Shown: positions 20,898 through 28,981, numbered from the stretch's first letter. The stretch is 64,000 nucleotides of DNA from Salidesulfovibrio onnuriiensis (GCF_008001235.1 NZ_CP040751.1:1-64000), one strand, 5' to 3'. Numbers and translations: made by a program. The notes: generated from the sequence alone by a model not told the origin.

Positions 20898-23012
20898 TTA
20901 CTCCTTGCCCGCTTCGTCGAAGCGCTTCACGTCCTGGTCGCCGGAGTATTCTGCGCCGGCCTCGGAGTCGTAGCAGGTCAGGCCGCAGCGCAGACAACGG
21001 CTGCCTTCCTTGCGGGCGGCGGCGTATTCCACGAAGCTCTTGACCTCTTCCTTGAAGGTGTGGCGGCGCTCATCGATGGAGATCTCGGGCACCTTGATGC
21101 GCGGGATCGTGTAGGTGATTTCCATGTTCTTGAGGATGGACTCCGGAATGACGCGCAGCTGCGGGTTCCTGGGTTCCGGGATCTCGCCCTCGGTGACGAA
21201 GTGATGGATGGCGCGGGCGGCGCGACGTCCGTCGGCAACGGCCTGGATCAGGATGTTGCGGCCGGAGTTGGCCTCGCCGGCAACGAAGACGTTGGGCCTG
21301 CTGGTCCGCAGGGTGGTCTTGCCGCCCTTGATGCCCCCGGTCTTCTTGTCCAGGTCGAAGAGCGGCTTGCCCTCGGCGTCATTGAGGGCCTCGGTATCCA
21401 CCAGGCGGTCCGTGGCCACCACGACCATGTCGGCCGCCAGGATGGCCTCGGTGCCTTCCACCGGGTTGGGGCCGCCCGTGGCCTTCTTGGGATCGTCGTA
21501 TTCCAGCTCATGGAACTGGACGCCGGTGACGACGCCGTCCTCGGCCATGATGCGCACCGGCGCGGTCATGAACCTGAGATCCGTGCCCAGCTCGGCGGCG
21601 CGCTTCACTTCGTTCTTGTTGGCGGACATCTTGCGCTGGATGCAGCCGATGAGCGCGGTCACTTCCGCGCCCAGGCGTCCGGCGCTGCGGGCCACGTCCA
21701 TGGCCGTGTTGGAATCGCCCACAACCACGACCTTCCTGCCGGTGAGGTCCCGGATGGACTCGTTCACGTCGGCCAGGAAGGAGATGGAATCCATGACGCC
21801 CCGGGCATTGTCGTTCTCGATGCCCAGGCCAGGGACCTTCCAGGCGCCGGTGGCCATGAGCACGGCCTCGAAGCCGTCCCGTTCCAGGGTTTCCAGGGTG
21901 ATGTCGCGGCCGAATTCCTTGCCGAACGCCACGTCCACGCCCAGGTCCAGGATGGACTGGACTTCCCAGTCCACGACCTTGGAGGGCAGGCGGTACTCGG
22001 GGATGACGCCCTTCATCATACCGCCCAGCTTGTCGCGCTTTTCGAAAATGGTGGGCTCGTGCCCGATGCGGCGCAGGAAGTATGCGGCGCTCAGCCCGGC
22101 AGGGCCGCCGCCGATGATGGCAACCTTGTGGCCGGAGCGCGGGTTGCAGTCCAGGCGCACGCGGGAGCCGGAGTTCATTTCCCAGTCGGCCACAAAGCGG
22201 TGCAGGGTGTGGATGGCCACGCCCTCGTCCGCGATGTTGCGGCGGCAGATGGTTTCGCAGGGGGCCGGGCACACGCGGCCGACGGCCAGGGGCAGCGGGT
22301 TGCGTTCCTTCATGGTCAGGAGCGCGCCGCGCATGTCGCCCTGCTTCATCTGCTGGATGTAGGTGCGGACGTCGATCTGGGCCGGGCACTTCTGCATGCA
22401 CGGGGCCAGGCAGTCGTCCACCTTGTTCAGGTGCAGCAGGTCCATGGTCAGGCCCGAGATGCGGATTGCTCCGGTGGGGCAGACCTCGGCGCACTTGCCG
22501 CAGGAGCGGCAGGCGTTCATGTCCACCACGGGCAGGCCGTGTTCGTTGAGACGGATGGCATCAAAACCGCAGACCTTGACGCAGGAACCCAGGCCGATGC
22601 AGCCCAGGCCGCAGGACTTGGCTCCGCCGTAAAGCAGCGCCTCGGCGCGGCAGTCCTCCACCCCTTCATAGTCGAAAAGCAGGTTGGCGCGGAAGCCGCC
22701 GGTGCAGATGTTGTGGGCCACCTTGGGTTCCTTGAAGGAAACCTCGACGCCCATGACCTTGGCGATGTTCGCGGCGATCTCGGGTCCGCCCGCAACGCAG
22801 ATTTCCGGGGCGGCCTCGCCCTTGACGATGGCTGCGGCGGCCGCCGAGCAGCCAGGATAGCCGCACCCGCCGCAGTTGGCGCCGGGGAAGCAGTTTTCCA
22901 CCTGCGCGATGCGCGGGTCTTCCTTGACGTGCAGCACCTTGGAGGCGGCGGCAAGGACGGCGGCGGCGGTTAGGCCGAGAAGAAAGAGGACCAATATGGA
23001 TGAAATAAGCAT
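20898..23012 (-). CDS. rnfB: RnfB fused to a GltD/NfnB-like FAD-NAD(P) oxidoreductase module
   Basis: 704 aa against roughly 200-330 for ordinary RnfB. The N-terminus (1-190) is RnfB: a membrane anchor, a four-Cys motif (NCFPGANCGGCGYPGC from residue 40) and two 4Fe-4S motifs ending CGFDAI and CPTGAI. From about 200 it becomes a glutamate-synthase small-subunit-type module with an N-terminal Fe-S helical part (CLAPCMQKCP, CPAPCETIC), FAD site GGGPAG (about 300), a nucleotide site GDSNTAMD (about 432, versus the usual GGGNTAMD) and the C-terminal flavin loop AGEANSGRN (about 577). It is the last gene of the Rnf operon. Role: cytoplasmic ferredoxin-side electron input/output of the ion-pumping complex; the added module could oxidise or reduce NAD(P)H. 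The two-part structure is seen directly; the activity is inferred. Confidence 0.9.
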   Translation of the reverse strand: MLISSILVLFLLGLTAAAVLAAASKVLHVKEDPRIAQVENCFPGANCGGCGYPGCSAAAAAIVKGEAAPEICVAGGPEIAANIAKVMGVEVSFKEPKVAHNICTGGFRANLLFDYEGVEDCRAEALLYGGAKSCGLGCIGLGSCVKVCGFDAIRLNEHGLPVVDMNACRSCGKCAEVCPTGAIRISGLTMDLLHLNKVDDCLAPCMQKCPAQIDVRTYIQQMKQGDMRGALLTMKERNPLPLAVGRVCPAPCETICRRNIADEGVAIHTLHRFVADWEMNSGSRVRLDCNPRSGHKVAIIGGGPAGLSAAYFLRRIGHEPTIFEKRDKLGGMMKGVIPEYRLPSKVVDWEVQSILDLGVDVAFGKEFGRDITLETLERDGFEAVLMATGAWKVPGLGIENDNARGVMDSISFLADVNESIRDLTGRKVVVVGDSNTAMDVARSAGRLGAEVTALIGCIQRKMSANKNEVKRAAELGTDLRFMTAPVRIMAEDGVVTGVQFHELEYDDPKKATGGPNPVEGTEAILAADMVVVATDRLVDTEALNDAEGKPLFDLDKKTGGIKGGKTTLRTSRPNVFVAGEANSGRNILIQAVADGRRAARAIHHFVTEGEIPEPRNPQLRVIPESILKNMEITYTIPRIKVPEISIDERRHTFKEEVKSFVEYAAARKEGSRCLRCGLTCYDSEAGAEYSGDQDVKRFDEAGKE

Positions 23013-23037
23013 GTATCGTGTCTCCGTGGTTTCGCTG

Positions 23038-23613
23038 TTACGCGGCCATGCCCTTGAATGCGAAGAATATCAGGGACATGATGCCTGCGGTGACCAGGGC
23101 GATGGGAACGCCTCGGAAGACCGCCGGGACCGGAGCAATATCCAGCCGCTCACGGATGGCCGAAATGATGACCAGGGCGATGAGAAAACCGATGCCCGAG
23201 GCCAGGCCGTACATCAGGGACTTCATGAAGGAATAGCCGTTGCGCTGGACCATGATGGCCACGCCCATCACCGCACAGTTGGTGGTGATCAGCGGCAGGA
23301 ACAGGCCCAGGGACTTGTACAGAGGCGGCACCATCTTCTTGAGGAACATCTCAACGAACTGCACCAGGGATGCGATGACCAGGATGAAGGCAATGGTCTG
23401 CAGGTACTCGATGCCGTGCGGGATGAGCACGTACTGGTGCAGGGGCCAGGTGATGGCCGTGGCCATGAGGATGACGAAGATGACCGCGCCGCCCATGCCC
23501 AGGGCCACGTCCGTGGACTTGGAGGTGCCCATGAACGGGCAGGCCCCCAGGTACTGGACCAGGACGATGTTGTTTATGAAGATGGCGGAGATGAAAAGAA
23601 GGAAGTATTCCAT
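23038..23613 (-). CDS. rnfA: Rnf complex membrane subunit RnfA
   Basis: 191-aa integral membrane protein with six predicted helices. Together with RnfE it forms the pseudo-symmetric membrane core that shelters a 2Fe-2S centre. The two conserved cysteines are present (GACPFMG and TTNCAVMG). It is 12 bp downstream of rnfE and 25 bp upstream of rnfB. Length and motifs are those of the NqrE/RnfA family. Confidence 0.95.
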   Translation of the reverse strand: MEYFLLFISAIFINNIVLVQYLGACPFMGTSKSTDVALGMGGAVIFVILMATAITWPLHQYVLIPHGIEYLQTIAFILVIASLVQFVEMFLKKMVPPLYKSLGLFLPLITTNCAVMGVAIMVQRNGYSFMKSLMYGLASGIGFLIALVIISAIRERLDIAPVPAVFRGVPIALVTAGIMSLIFFAFKGMAA

Positions 23614-23625
23614 ATCGTTGTCCCC

Positions 23626-24297
23626 TTATTTACCTGCGTTGCACGCGCCGCAGGACGCGCAGGAGGAGTTCTGGGAAATGGGTGCGCTCTCGCCCTTCTT
23701 CCGGCTCTGGTAGCGGTTGAAGGCGTTCATGCCCGCCAGGATGAAGCCCAGGCCCAGGAACGCGCCCGGAGCCATGACCATGACCGAGGCCGGTTCAAAG
23801 GAGGGCCACATGACCTGGATGCCGAACACGGTGCCGTTGCCCAGCACCTCGCGGATGGCGCCCAGGAAGGTCAGGGACGCGGCAAACCCGATGCCCATGC
23901 CCAGTGCGTCGGCAATGGATGGCAGGACCTCGTTCTTGGAGGCGAAGGCCTCGGCGCGGCCCAGGATCAGGCAGTTGACCACGATGAGCGGCACGAAGAT
24001 GCCCAGCTTCTGGTACAGCGGGTAGGCGTAGGCCTGCATCAACAGTTCCACCGAAACCACCAGGGAGGCGGTGATGACGATGAAGCAGGCGATGCGCACC
24101 TTGGCCGGGATGATCTTGCGCAGCAGGGAGATAATCAGGTTGGACATGGTCAGAACGAAGATGACCGCTGCGCCCATGCCCAGACCGTTCTCCGCGGTGG
24201 AGGTGACGGCCAGGGTCGGGCAGAGACCGAGAAGCACCCGGAACGGGGGAAGTTCGGCCCACAGGCCCTTGACGAATTCCTTGATAAGACGGTTCAT
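23626..24297 (-). CDS. rnfE: Rnf complex membrane subunit RnfE
   Basis: 223-aa integral membrane protein of the NqrD/RnfE family, partner of RnfA. It has the paired conserved cysteines (GLCPTLAVT and VVNCLILG) and six predicted helices. An extra C-terminal tail carries a CASCGACNAGK cluster of three cysteines, not typical of the family, which might bind metal. The start has AGGAGGG upstream. It sits between rnfG and rnfA with gaps of 11 and 12 bp. Confidence 0.95.
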   Translation of the reverse strand: MNRLIKEFVKGLWAELPPFRVLLGLCPTLAVTSTAENGLGMGAAVIFVLTMSNLIISLLRKIIPAKVRIACFIVITASLVVSVELLMQAYAYPLYQKLGIFVPLIVVNCLILGRAEAFASKNEVLPSIADALGMGIGFAASLTFLGAIREVLGNGTVFGIQVMWPSFEPASVMVMAPGAFLGLGFILAGMNAFNRYQSRKKGESAPISQNSSCASCGACNAGK

Positions 24298-24308
24298 GTC
24301 GTTCCCTC

Positions 24309-24878
24309 CTAGGATGCCTGCCAGGTCTTGGCGATCTGGGGCTTCAGGTCTTGGTAGATCTCAATGGCCTTGCGCACGGCGTCCACGGTGCCCACCGAGG
24401 AGAAGGTGGCTCCGGCAATGCCGTCGATGTCCCCGCCCTTGGAGGAAATCTGCATGCTGTCCAGGTCGTGGCCCTGGAACTTGGAGGTGAAGGACGGCTC
24501 CATGATGCGGGTTCCGAGCCCCGGGGTTTCGGTCTGGGTGGTGATGCCGATGCCCAGGATCTCGTCCTTTTCCACGTCAAAGCCGACCATGACGCCGATG
24601 TCGCCGGAATAGCCAGGTGCAAAGACTTCGAAGGCCACGCCCACGAGCTTGCCGTCCTTCATGGCCGGGAACACGTTCACCTCGCCCATCTTGACGCGCT
24701 CGGCGATGGGATCGTTGTCGCGGTCCTTGAGAACCGAAAGGAGGGCCGGGCCCTGCACGTAGGTCAGGACCTGCTGTTCGATCTGGCCCCTGGTGGCCTG
24801 CTTCAGGTTCACCAGCAGCGCGCCGGAGCCCGCACAGATGAGGGACAGGACCAGGAGCATATGAAGTATTTCACGCAT
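24309..24878 (-). CDS. rnfG: Rnf complex FMN-binding subunit RnfG
   Basis: 189-aa protein with one N-terminal membrane helix and an FMN-binding domain facing the periplasm. FMN is attached by a phosphoester to the threonine of an S/A-GAT motif, seen here as IAGATFSSVG near residue 160. The attaching enzyme ApbE (RnfF) is not in this operon within the window and must be encoded elsewhere. The gene starts 3 bp after the rnfD stop. Confidence 0.93.
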   Translation of the reverse strand: MREILHMLLVLSLICAGSGALLVNLKQATRGQIEQQVLTYVQGPALLSVLKDRDNDPIAERVKMGEVNVFPAMKDGKLVGVAFEVFAPGYSGDIGVMVGFDVEKDEILGIGITTQTETPGLGTRIMEPSFTSKFQGHDLDSMQISSKGGDIDGIAGATFSSVGTVDAVRKAIEIYQDLKPQIAKTWQAS

Positions 24879-24881
24879 GAC

Positions 24882-25853
24882 TTACCTGCCTCCGAAGGGT
24901 TTGGGGCGCACCCTGTCCAGCAGCGGGCTGAGCAGGCTGGCCACCATGATGGCGAAGGGAACGCCGTCGGGGTACACGCCGTAGACGCGAACGACCATGA
25001 CCATGGATCCGGCCACGAGCCCGAACAGAATCTGGGGCAGCTTGCCCACCGGGCTGGAGGAGGTGTCCGTGGCCAGGAAGAACGCACCGAAGATCGTGCT
25101 TCCGGTCAGCAGGTGAAAGAGCGGCTCGGCATGGACCGTCGGGTCGATCAGCCAGAAGATGGAGGCTGCGCCCGCCACGCCCGCCAGGAAGAACACCGGG
25201 ATGTACCAGCGGATCCACTTGGAGGCCAGCAGGAAGACGCCGCCGGCCAGCAGGCCGGCAACCTGGGAGGCTCCCAGACCGCCGAGCTGGCGGCCGAGGA
25301 ACAGGTCCTTGTAGTCGAACTGGGCCAGGCTTCCGAGGCCGAAATGCTTAAGCTGGTACAGGGGCTCGTTGAGGGTGAAACCGGCCAGGCTCATGTCGAT
25401 GTCCATGGCCGCGGGCCAGGAAACCCGGCACAGGGCCCAGGCAACCAGCGGCGCACAGATGGGGTTGCTGCCGAAGCCGCCGAACACGGTGCGGCCGAGC
25501 ACGATGGTCATGGCCGCGCCCGCGATGACCAGCCACCAGGGAGCGGTGGCGGGCAGCAGGAAGGCGAACAGGATGCCCGCATACAGGGCCGAGAAGTTGT
25601 CCACGTCCACTTCGCGTTCCTGGAGCCGAAGGCACAGGACCTCGGTGAGCACGGCCACGGCTCCGGCCAGGCCGATGACGGCCGCGGAGGCCAGCCCGAA
25701 CATGGACACGGACATGAGGGCCGCCGGGACCAGGGCCAGCGTGTGGGCCTGCATCATCTTGTGCACGGTCCGGCCGCTGCGCCAGTGGGGCGCGGGCGAA
25801 ACCGTCAGCCGCACGGCGATGTCGGACATTGCTTTTATAATAGGAGGAGTCAT
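24882..25853 (-). CDS. rnfD: Rnf complex membrane subunit RnfD
   Basis: 323-aa polytopic membrane protein of the NqrB/RnfD family. The conserved C-terminal segment FFLATDTSSSPV (TDPxTSP-like) and the LGASQVAGLLAGG segment are visible. The expected flavinylation motif SGAT, usually before the middle helices, is not apparent; that stretch reads MDIDMSLAGFTLNEP. Covalent FMN here is therefore doubtful. The start at 25853 was chosen over an internal Met because no ribosome binding site precedes the latter. Confidence 0.92.
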   Translation of the reverse strand: MTPPIIKAMSDIAVRLTVSPAPHWRSGRTVHKMMQAHTLALVPAALMSVSMFGLASAAVIGLAGAVAVLTEVLCLRLQEREVDVDNFSALYAGILFAFLLPATAPWWLVIAGAAMTIVLGRTVFGGFGSNPICAPLVAWALCRVSWPAAMDIDMSLAGFTLNEPLYQLKHFGLGSLAQFDYKDLFLGRQLGGLGASQVAGLLAGGVFLLASKWIRWYIPVFFLAGVAGAASIFWLIDPTVHAEPLFHLLTGSTIFGAFFLATDTSSSPVGKLPQILFGLVAGSMVMVVRVYGVYPDGVPFAIMVASLLSPLLDRVRPKPFGGR

Positions 25854-25889
25854 AACTACCCTTTTCTCTTGGAATCTTTTGATTGCGGC

Positions 25890-27041
25890 CTATGCCTTGG
25901 ACGTTTCGCTCTGGCGGGAAGCCTTGAGCTGGGCCTTGGCAAACCGGATGTACTGGAGCAGCGGCCTCCTCGCGGTGCAGGAAAAGGCGCACAGACCACA
26001 TTCAAAACAGCTGTTCAGGCCGTATTTCTCGGCCATTTCAAACCGTTCGTACTCGGCATAGCGGCTGATCAGGTTGGGCATGATCCGGCCCGGGCAGTTG
26101 AGCACGCATTCGCCGCAGTTGATGCAGGTGGCGTCCTGCACCGGGGGGAATGCGTCGCTGCCGATGGCGAACAGGCCGTAGTCGCCCTTTTTCACGCCCT
26201 CATCCAGGCTGTAGACCGCCTCGCCCCGGAAGGAGCCGCCCAGGACCACGGTATCGCCGGACCGGACTTCCATGCCCAGGGAGGCCAGGAGGTGGCGGAT
26301 GGTGGTTCCCAGGGGAACGCGGTAGTTCTTGCCCTCGATGGTCATGACCGTGTCGGTGACGGGCAGGCCGGTGAGGGCCACACGGCCCAGGTCGTAGAGC
26401 GCCATGACGCTCAGCACCTTGACGCCTTCGGGGAATTCCTTGCCGGTAACCTTGCGGACCACCAGGGCATCCAGGGAATTGGGATATTTGGGCTTGATGC
26501 GCTCGATATGCGCGCCGAACAGGCTGAAGGCGGCGCCTTCGGCCTGGGCCAGCACGACCCTGTTGGGCATGATCAGCTTGCGCGCCAGGGCAAGGCCCGC
26601 TTCGAGCGTTTCTTTCTCGTCCTTCAGCAGCTGCTCCGCAACGGTGATGCCCGGCTCTGGGTTGAGGCCGTTAACGACCAGCACCTCTGCCGGGGCGGAC
26701 AGGGCCGCAATGTCCATGCCCAGTTCCTGCAGGGTGCGCAGGAGTTCCCGGCCAGGGGCCAGGGCGGACACGTCAACCGGTTCGACCTTGTCATCATTGC
26801 CGTCGCATTTGATGGTCAGGTGGTGGTAATCCACGTTGCTGACCGTACCGGAGCCAGCTGCATGGTAAGCGCCGCCAAACTTGGAGGGGTGCTCGGCGAT
26901 GATCTCGCCGGCTTTCACCTGCTTGCGCTTGGCGGTCTTGAGCACCAGGTTGCGCACCTGGACGCTCAGCTCGTCCGGAGCGGCGATGTCGGTGATGCCG
27001 CTCTGCAGATCGGATTCAAGGGAATAATGTATCTTCAGCAT
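25890..27041 (-). CDS. rnfC: RnfC, shortened and lacking the usual FMN/NADH motif
   Basis: 383-aa peripheral cytoplasmic subunit, shorter than the usual 430 or more. The C-terminal half keeps an SLBB-like region and two 4Fe-4S motifs (CINCGECVLNCP and CFECGLCAFSC). The motif that normally binds FMN and NADH, GGAGFPT followed by NGxECEP, is replaced: the equivalent region reads LRTLQELGMDIAALS and then NGLNPEPG. This subunit may thus pass electrons through its Fe-S centres without oxidising NADH itself. It begins 6 bp after the cytochrome gene with a GAGG ribosome binding site. Confidence 0.9.
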   Translation of the reverse strand: MLKIHYSLESDLQSGITDIAAPDELSVQVRNLVLKTAKRKQVKAGEIIAEHPSKFGGAYHAAGSGTVSNVDYHHLTIKCDGNDDKVEPVDVSALAPGRELLRTLQELGMDIAALSAPAEVLVVNGLNPEPGITVAEQLLKDEKETLEAGLALARKLIMPNRVVLAQAEGAAFSLFGAHIERIKPKYPNSLDALVVRKVTGKEFPEGVKVLSVMALYDLGRVALTGLPVTDTVMTIEGKNYRVPLGTTIRHLLASLGMEVRSGDTVVLGGSFRGEAVYSLDEGVKKGDYGLFAIGSDAFPPVQDATCINCGECVLNCPGRIMPNLISRYAEYERFEMAEKYGLNSCFECGLCAFSCTARRPLLQYIRFAKAQLKASRQSETSKA

Positions 27042-27047
27042 GGGGCC

Positions 27048-27527
27048 TTACCTCGCGTGGCATTCGTAACAGGAGTCATCCTCGGTGGGCCCGCCGTTCT
27101 CCTCGTGGCAGCTCATGCACTGGCCGTGGAAGGCGTCGAGTCGCAGGGGGATGTCCTCGGTGGACGGCCTGTCCTCTTCCGCCAGCGGGCCCTCGGGGGC
27201 CTCGTCATGGCAGCGCAGGCAGGCTTCTTTGTCGGGGAAGGCCTTCGGGTGCTCGGCCCGGAAGGTCTCGTCAAATGCCTTGGGGTGGCAGGAGCCACAG
27301 GAAAGGAAGGTGTCCCTTTCGAGATCATCGTGGTGACAGTCCGTACATTCGAACCCGTATTCCTCGGCATGGGCCTTGTGGGTGAACAGAACCCTGCCGC
27401 CGGCGTTTTCCATGACCACGCGCGCGGGTACGTCCTGTGCCTCTCCCGGAAACAGCACGTATCCCGCGGCGGCGGCCATACAGAAAGCTGCCACGATGAT
27501 GGTTATGGGAATATATCTGCTCTTCAA
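27048..27527 (-). CDS. Membrane-anchored pentahaem cytochrome c, first gene of the rnf operon
   Basis: About 159-aa periplasmic multihaem cytochrome with an uncleaved N-terminal anchor (IPITIIVAAFCMAAAAG). Five CxxCH haem sites are visible: CTDCH, CGSCH, CLRCH, CMSCH and CYECH. A cytochrome gene in this position is characteristic of Rnf operons of Desulfovibrio and links Rnf to the periplasmic cytochrome c3 pool. No ATG is available. The TTG at 27527 was chosen because AGAGGG lies about nine bases upstream and the anchor then starts properly; a TTG at 27545 is possible. Confidence 0.9.
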   Translation of the reverse strand: MKSRYIPITIIVAAFCMAAAAGYVLFPGEAQDVPARVVMENAGGRVLFTHKAHAEEYGFECTDCHHDDLERDTFLSCGSCHPKAFDETFRAEHPKAFPDKEACLRCHDEAPEGPLAEEDRPSTEDIPLRLDAFHGQCMSCHEENGGPTEDDSCYECHAR

Positions 27528-27659
27528 AGAATCAAACCCTCTCAAAAATGTTTCGCATCACTGGCCGTGTTGGCCCCAACCACCAGGGTAACCAATCGAT
27601 CCTGTCCTTCCGGCCATGCTATTTGAGCTGCCCGGAAACCCGGCAAACACGGGTTTGGA

Positions 27660-27675
27660 TTGATTGATCAATCAA
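27660..27675. promoter_or_regulatory. Perfect palindrome upstream of the rnf operon, candidate operator
   Basis: TTGATTGATCAATCAA is a perfect 16-bp palindrome about 130 bp upstream of the cytochrome start. It resembles half-sites of the CRP/FNR superfamily (TTGAT...ATCAA) but with non-standard spacing, so the regulator cannot be named. Confidence 0.45.
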
Positions 27676-27840
27676 CTCTTTAGTCAGTTCGACCTAGAGC
27701 ACGGATTGTGCCAGCGGAGCAAAAATCCGCCGAAAATTCGCGCGCCAAAAATCCGGGAGCCCGCACAGGGCATGGGCGGAAAAAGATTGTGACAAATTTA
27801 ACGAGGCCGGAACAAAGCGGTAGGAAACCAAAGGCAAAAA

Positions 27841-27872
27841 AGCGCCTGTCCGAAAAAAAGGACAGGCGCTTT
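27841..27872. terminator. Strong hairpin in the rnf-LysR intergenic region
   Basis: AGCGCCTGTCC and GGACAGGCGCT pair perfectly around an A-rich loop, followed by TTT. It could be the end of a short transcript or a barrier between the LysR gene and the rnf promoter region. The surrounding 27528-27994 holds no convincing gene. Confidence 0.5.
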
Positions 27873-27915
27873 ATGGCAAAACGCAGACTTTAAGCCGTTT
27901 TTTGTAGTTTTATTC

Positions 27916-27982
27916 AAAAACGGACCTACAATTTTGTGTCCGTTTTTTCGGACAGTCCGTTTTTCCGGGCACACGGAAAAAG
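27916..27982 (-). terminator. Clustered hairpins after the LysR gene, terminator region
   Basis: Reading the minus strand after the LysR stop come three inverted repeats in 67 bp: TTTTTCCG...CGGAAAAA (27961-27982), CGGAC-T-GTCCG (27949-27959) and AAAAACGGAC...GTCCGTTTTT (27916-27947). The last ends in a T run on either strand, so it can act as a bidirectional terminator. Confidence 0.6.
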
Positions 27983-27994
27983 ACTGTTCCAGGA

Positions 27995-28894
27995 TCAGGA
28001 AACGCCCTCCCGGCCGCCGGGGTACAGCTCCCGGACCACTTCAAGCCAGGCCGCGGCGGCATGGGACAGGAAAGTGCCCTCCCGCCAGATCACGGCCGTA
28101 TGCCAGTCGGTGTGCTCCTCGGCCAAGGGAAGGATGTCCAGCCCGGGAACCCTGCGGCGCTCGGCCACCATCCTGGGCAGAAAGGCCACGCCCAGCCCGG
28201 CGGCGACCAGTTCGCAGATGAACCGGATCTGGCTGCTCCGGGCCACCACCCGGGGCTCGAATCCGCTGCGGCGGCAGGCGTCCACAATGATCCGGTTCAG
28301 GGAAAAGCCTTCCGCGAACAGGATGAACGGCATGTCCTTCAGGTCTGCGAGACACACGGAACCGCCCCCCGCAAGGGGGCTCCCGCACGGGACCAGGGCC
28401 GCCAGCGGCTCCCGGCGCAGGGAATGCCACCGGTACTCTCCGGAAACGGGCAGCAGGGACGCGGCCAGCTCCACCTCGCCCGTATGCAGGGCCTCCCGAA
28501 GCCGGTCCGCCCCGTGCTCCACGAGCCGGATGTCGATGTCGGGATACCGCTCCCGGTACAGGGCAAAGATTGGGGCGAACAGGGTGCTGGAGCCGATCCT
28601 GGGAATCCCTACGGACAGCCGGCCCTTGCGGATGCCCCGGATCGCGTCGATCTCCTCCAGAAGATCGTCGCGCTCGGCCAGCATGCGCAGGCCACGGGCA
28701 TAGACCGCCTCGCCGGCCGCAGTCAGCGCCCCCCCCTTGCCGCCCCGGTTCAGCAGGGGCACGCCCACCTCGTCCTCGAGCTGCCGCACCGCCTTGCTGA
28801 CCGCGGACTGGGTGCAGCAGGCCACTGCCGCCGCCCGGGCAAAGCCCTGCTGGCGGACCACTTCCACGAACAATTGAATCTTTCGGAACTCCAT
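27995..28894 (-). CDS. LysR-family transcriptional regulator (CidR-like position)
   Basis: 299-aa LysR-type regulator with an N-terminal winged helix-turn-helix (MEFRKIQLFVEVVRQQGFA, then AVSKAVRQLE) and a periplasmic-binding-protein-like effector domain from about 90. The internal Met at 28894 is taken as start because MEFRKIQLF is the normal LysR beginning; the upstream in-frame extension covers the putative operator. It is divergent from the CidA/LrgA and CidB/LrgB-like genes 88 bp away, the usual arrangement for a regulator of that membrane-protein pair. A LysR-type palindrome (28898-28914) abuts the start and suggests autoregulation. The effector is unknown. Confidence 0.9.
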   Translation of the reverse strand: MEFRKIQLFVEVVRQQGFARAAAVACCTQSAVSKAVRQLEDEVGVPLLNRGGKGGALTAAGEAVYARGLRMLAERDDLLEEIDAIRGIRKGRLSVGIPRIGSSTLFAPIFALYRERYPDIDIRLVEHGADRLREALHTGEVELAASLLPVSGEYRWHSLRREPLAALVPCGSPLAGGGSVCLADLKDMPFILFAEGFSLNRIIVDACRRSGFEPRVVARSSQIRFICELVAAGLGVAFLPRMVAERRRVPGLDILPLAEEHTDWHTAVIWREGTFLSHAAAAWLEVVRELYPGGREGVS

Positions 28895-28897
28895 GAC

Positions 28898-28914
28898 TAT
28901 TCCAATAAGGAATA
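28898..28914. promoter_or_regulatory. LysR-type operator between divergent genes
   Basis: TATTCC-AATAA-GGAATA is a perfect inverted repeat containing the T-N11-A pattern bound by LysR proteins. It is just upstream of the regulator start and about 70 bp before the CidA-like gene. Confidence 0.55.
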
Positions 28915-28981
28915 ACAACAAGTTCCACAAGTCGTTTGATTCATGCTTTGGCCGAGCCTATGTTCCCGGTCGGAGAAAACC

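Noticed and set aside
20811-22973. A 720-aa plus-strand frame beginning with a short Cys-rich stretch (NKLCCRCGRLL)
   Set aside because: It lies antisense to rnfB along its whole length with typical shadow composition. The Cys-rich start overlaps the rnfB stop region, and the apparent AGGAGG site is part of the terminator surroundings.
24351-27626. A 1091-aa plus-strand frame across the rnf genes
   Set aside because: Antisense shadow of five firmly identified rnf genes.
27708-27893. A 61-aa Lys/Arg-rich frame upstream of rnf
   Set aside because: No ribosome binding site, and its end runs through a perfect terminator-like hairpin at 27841-27872.
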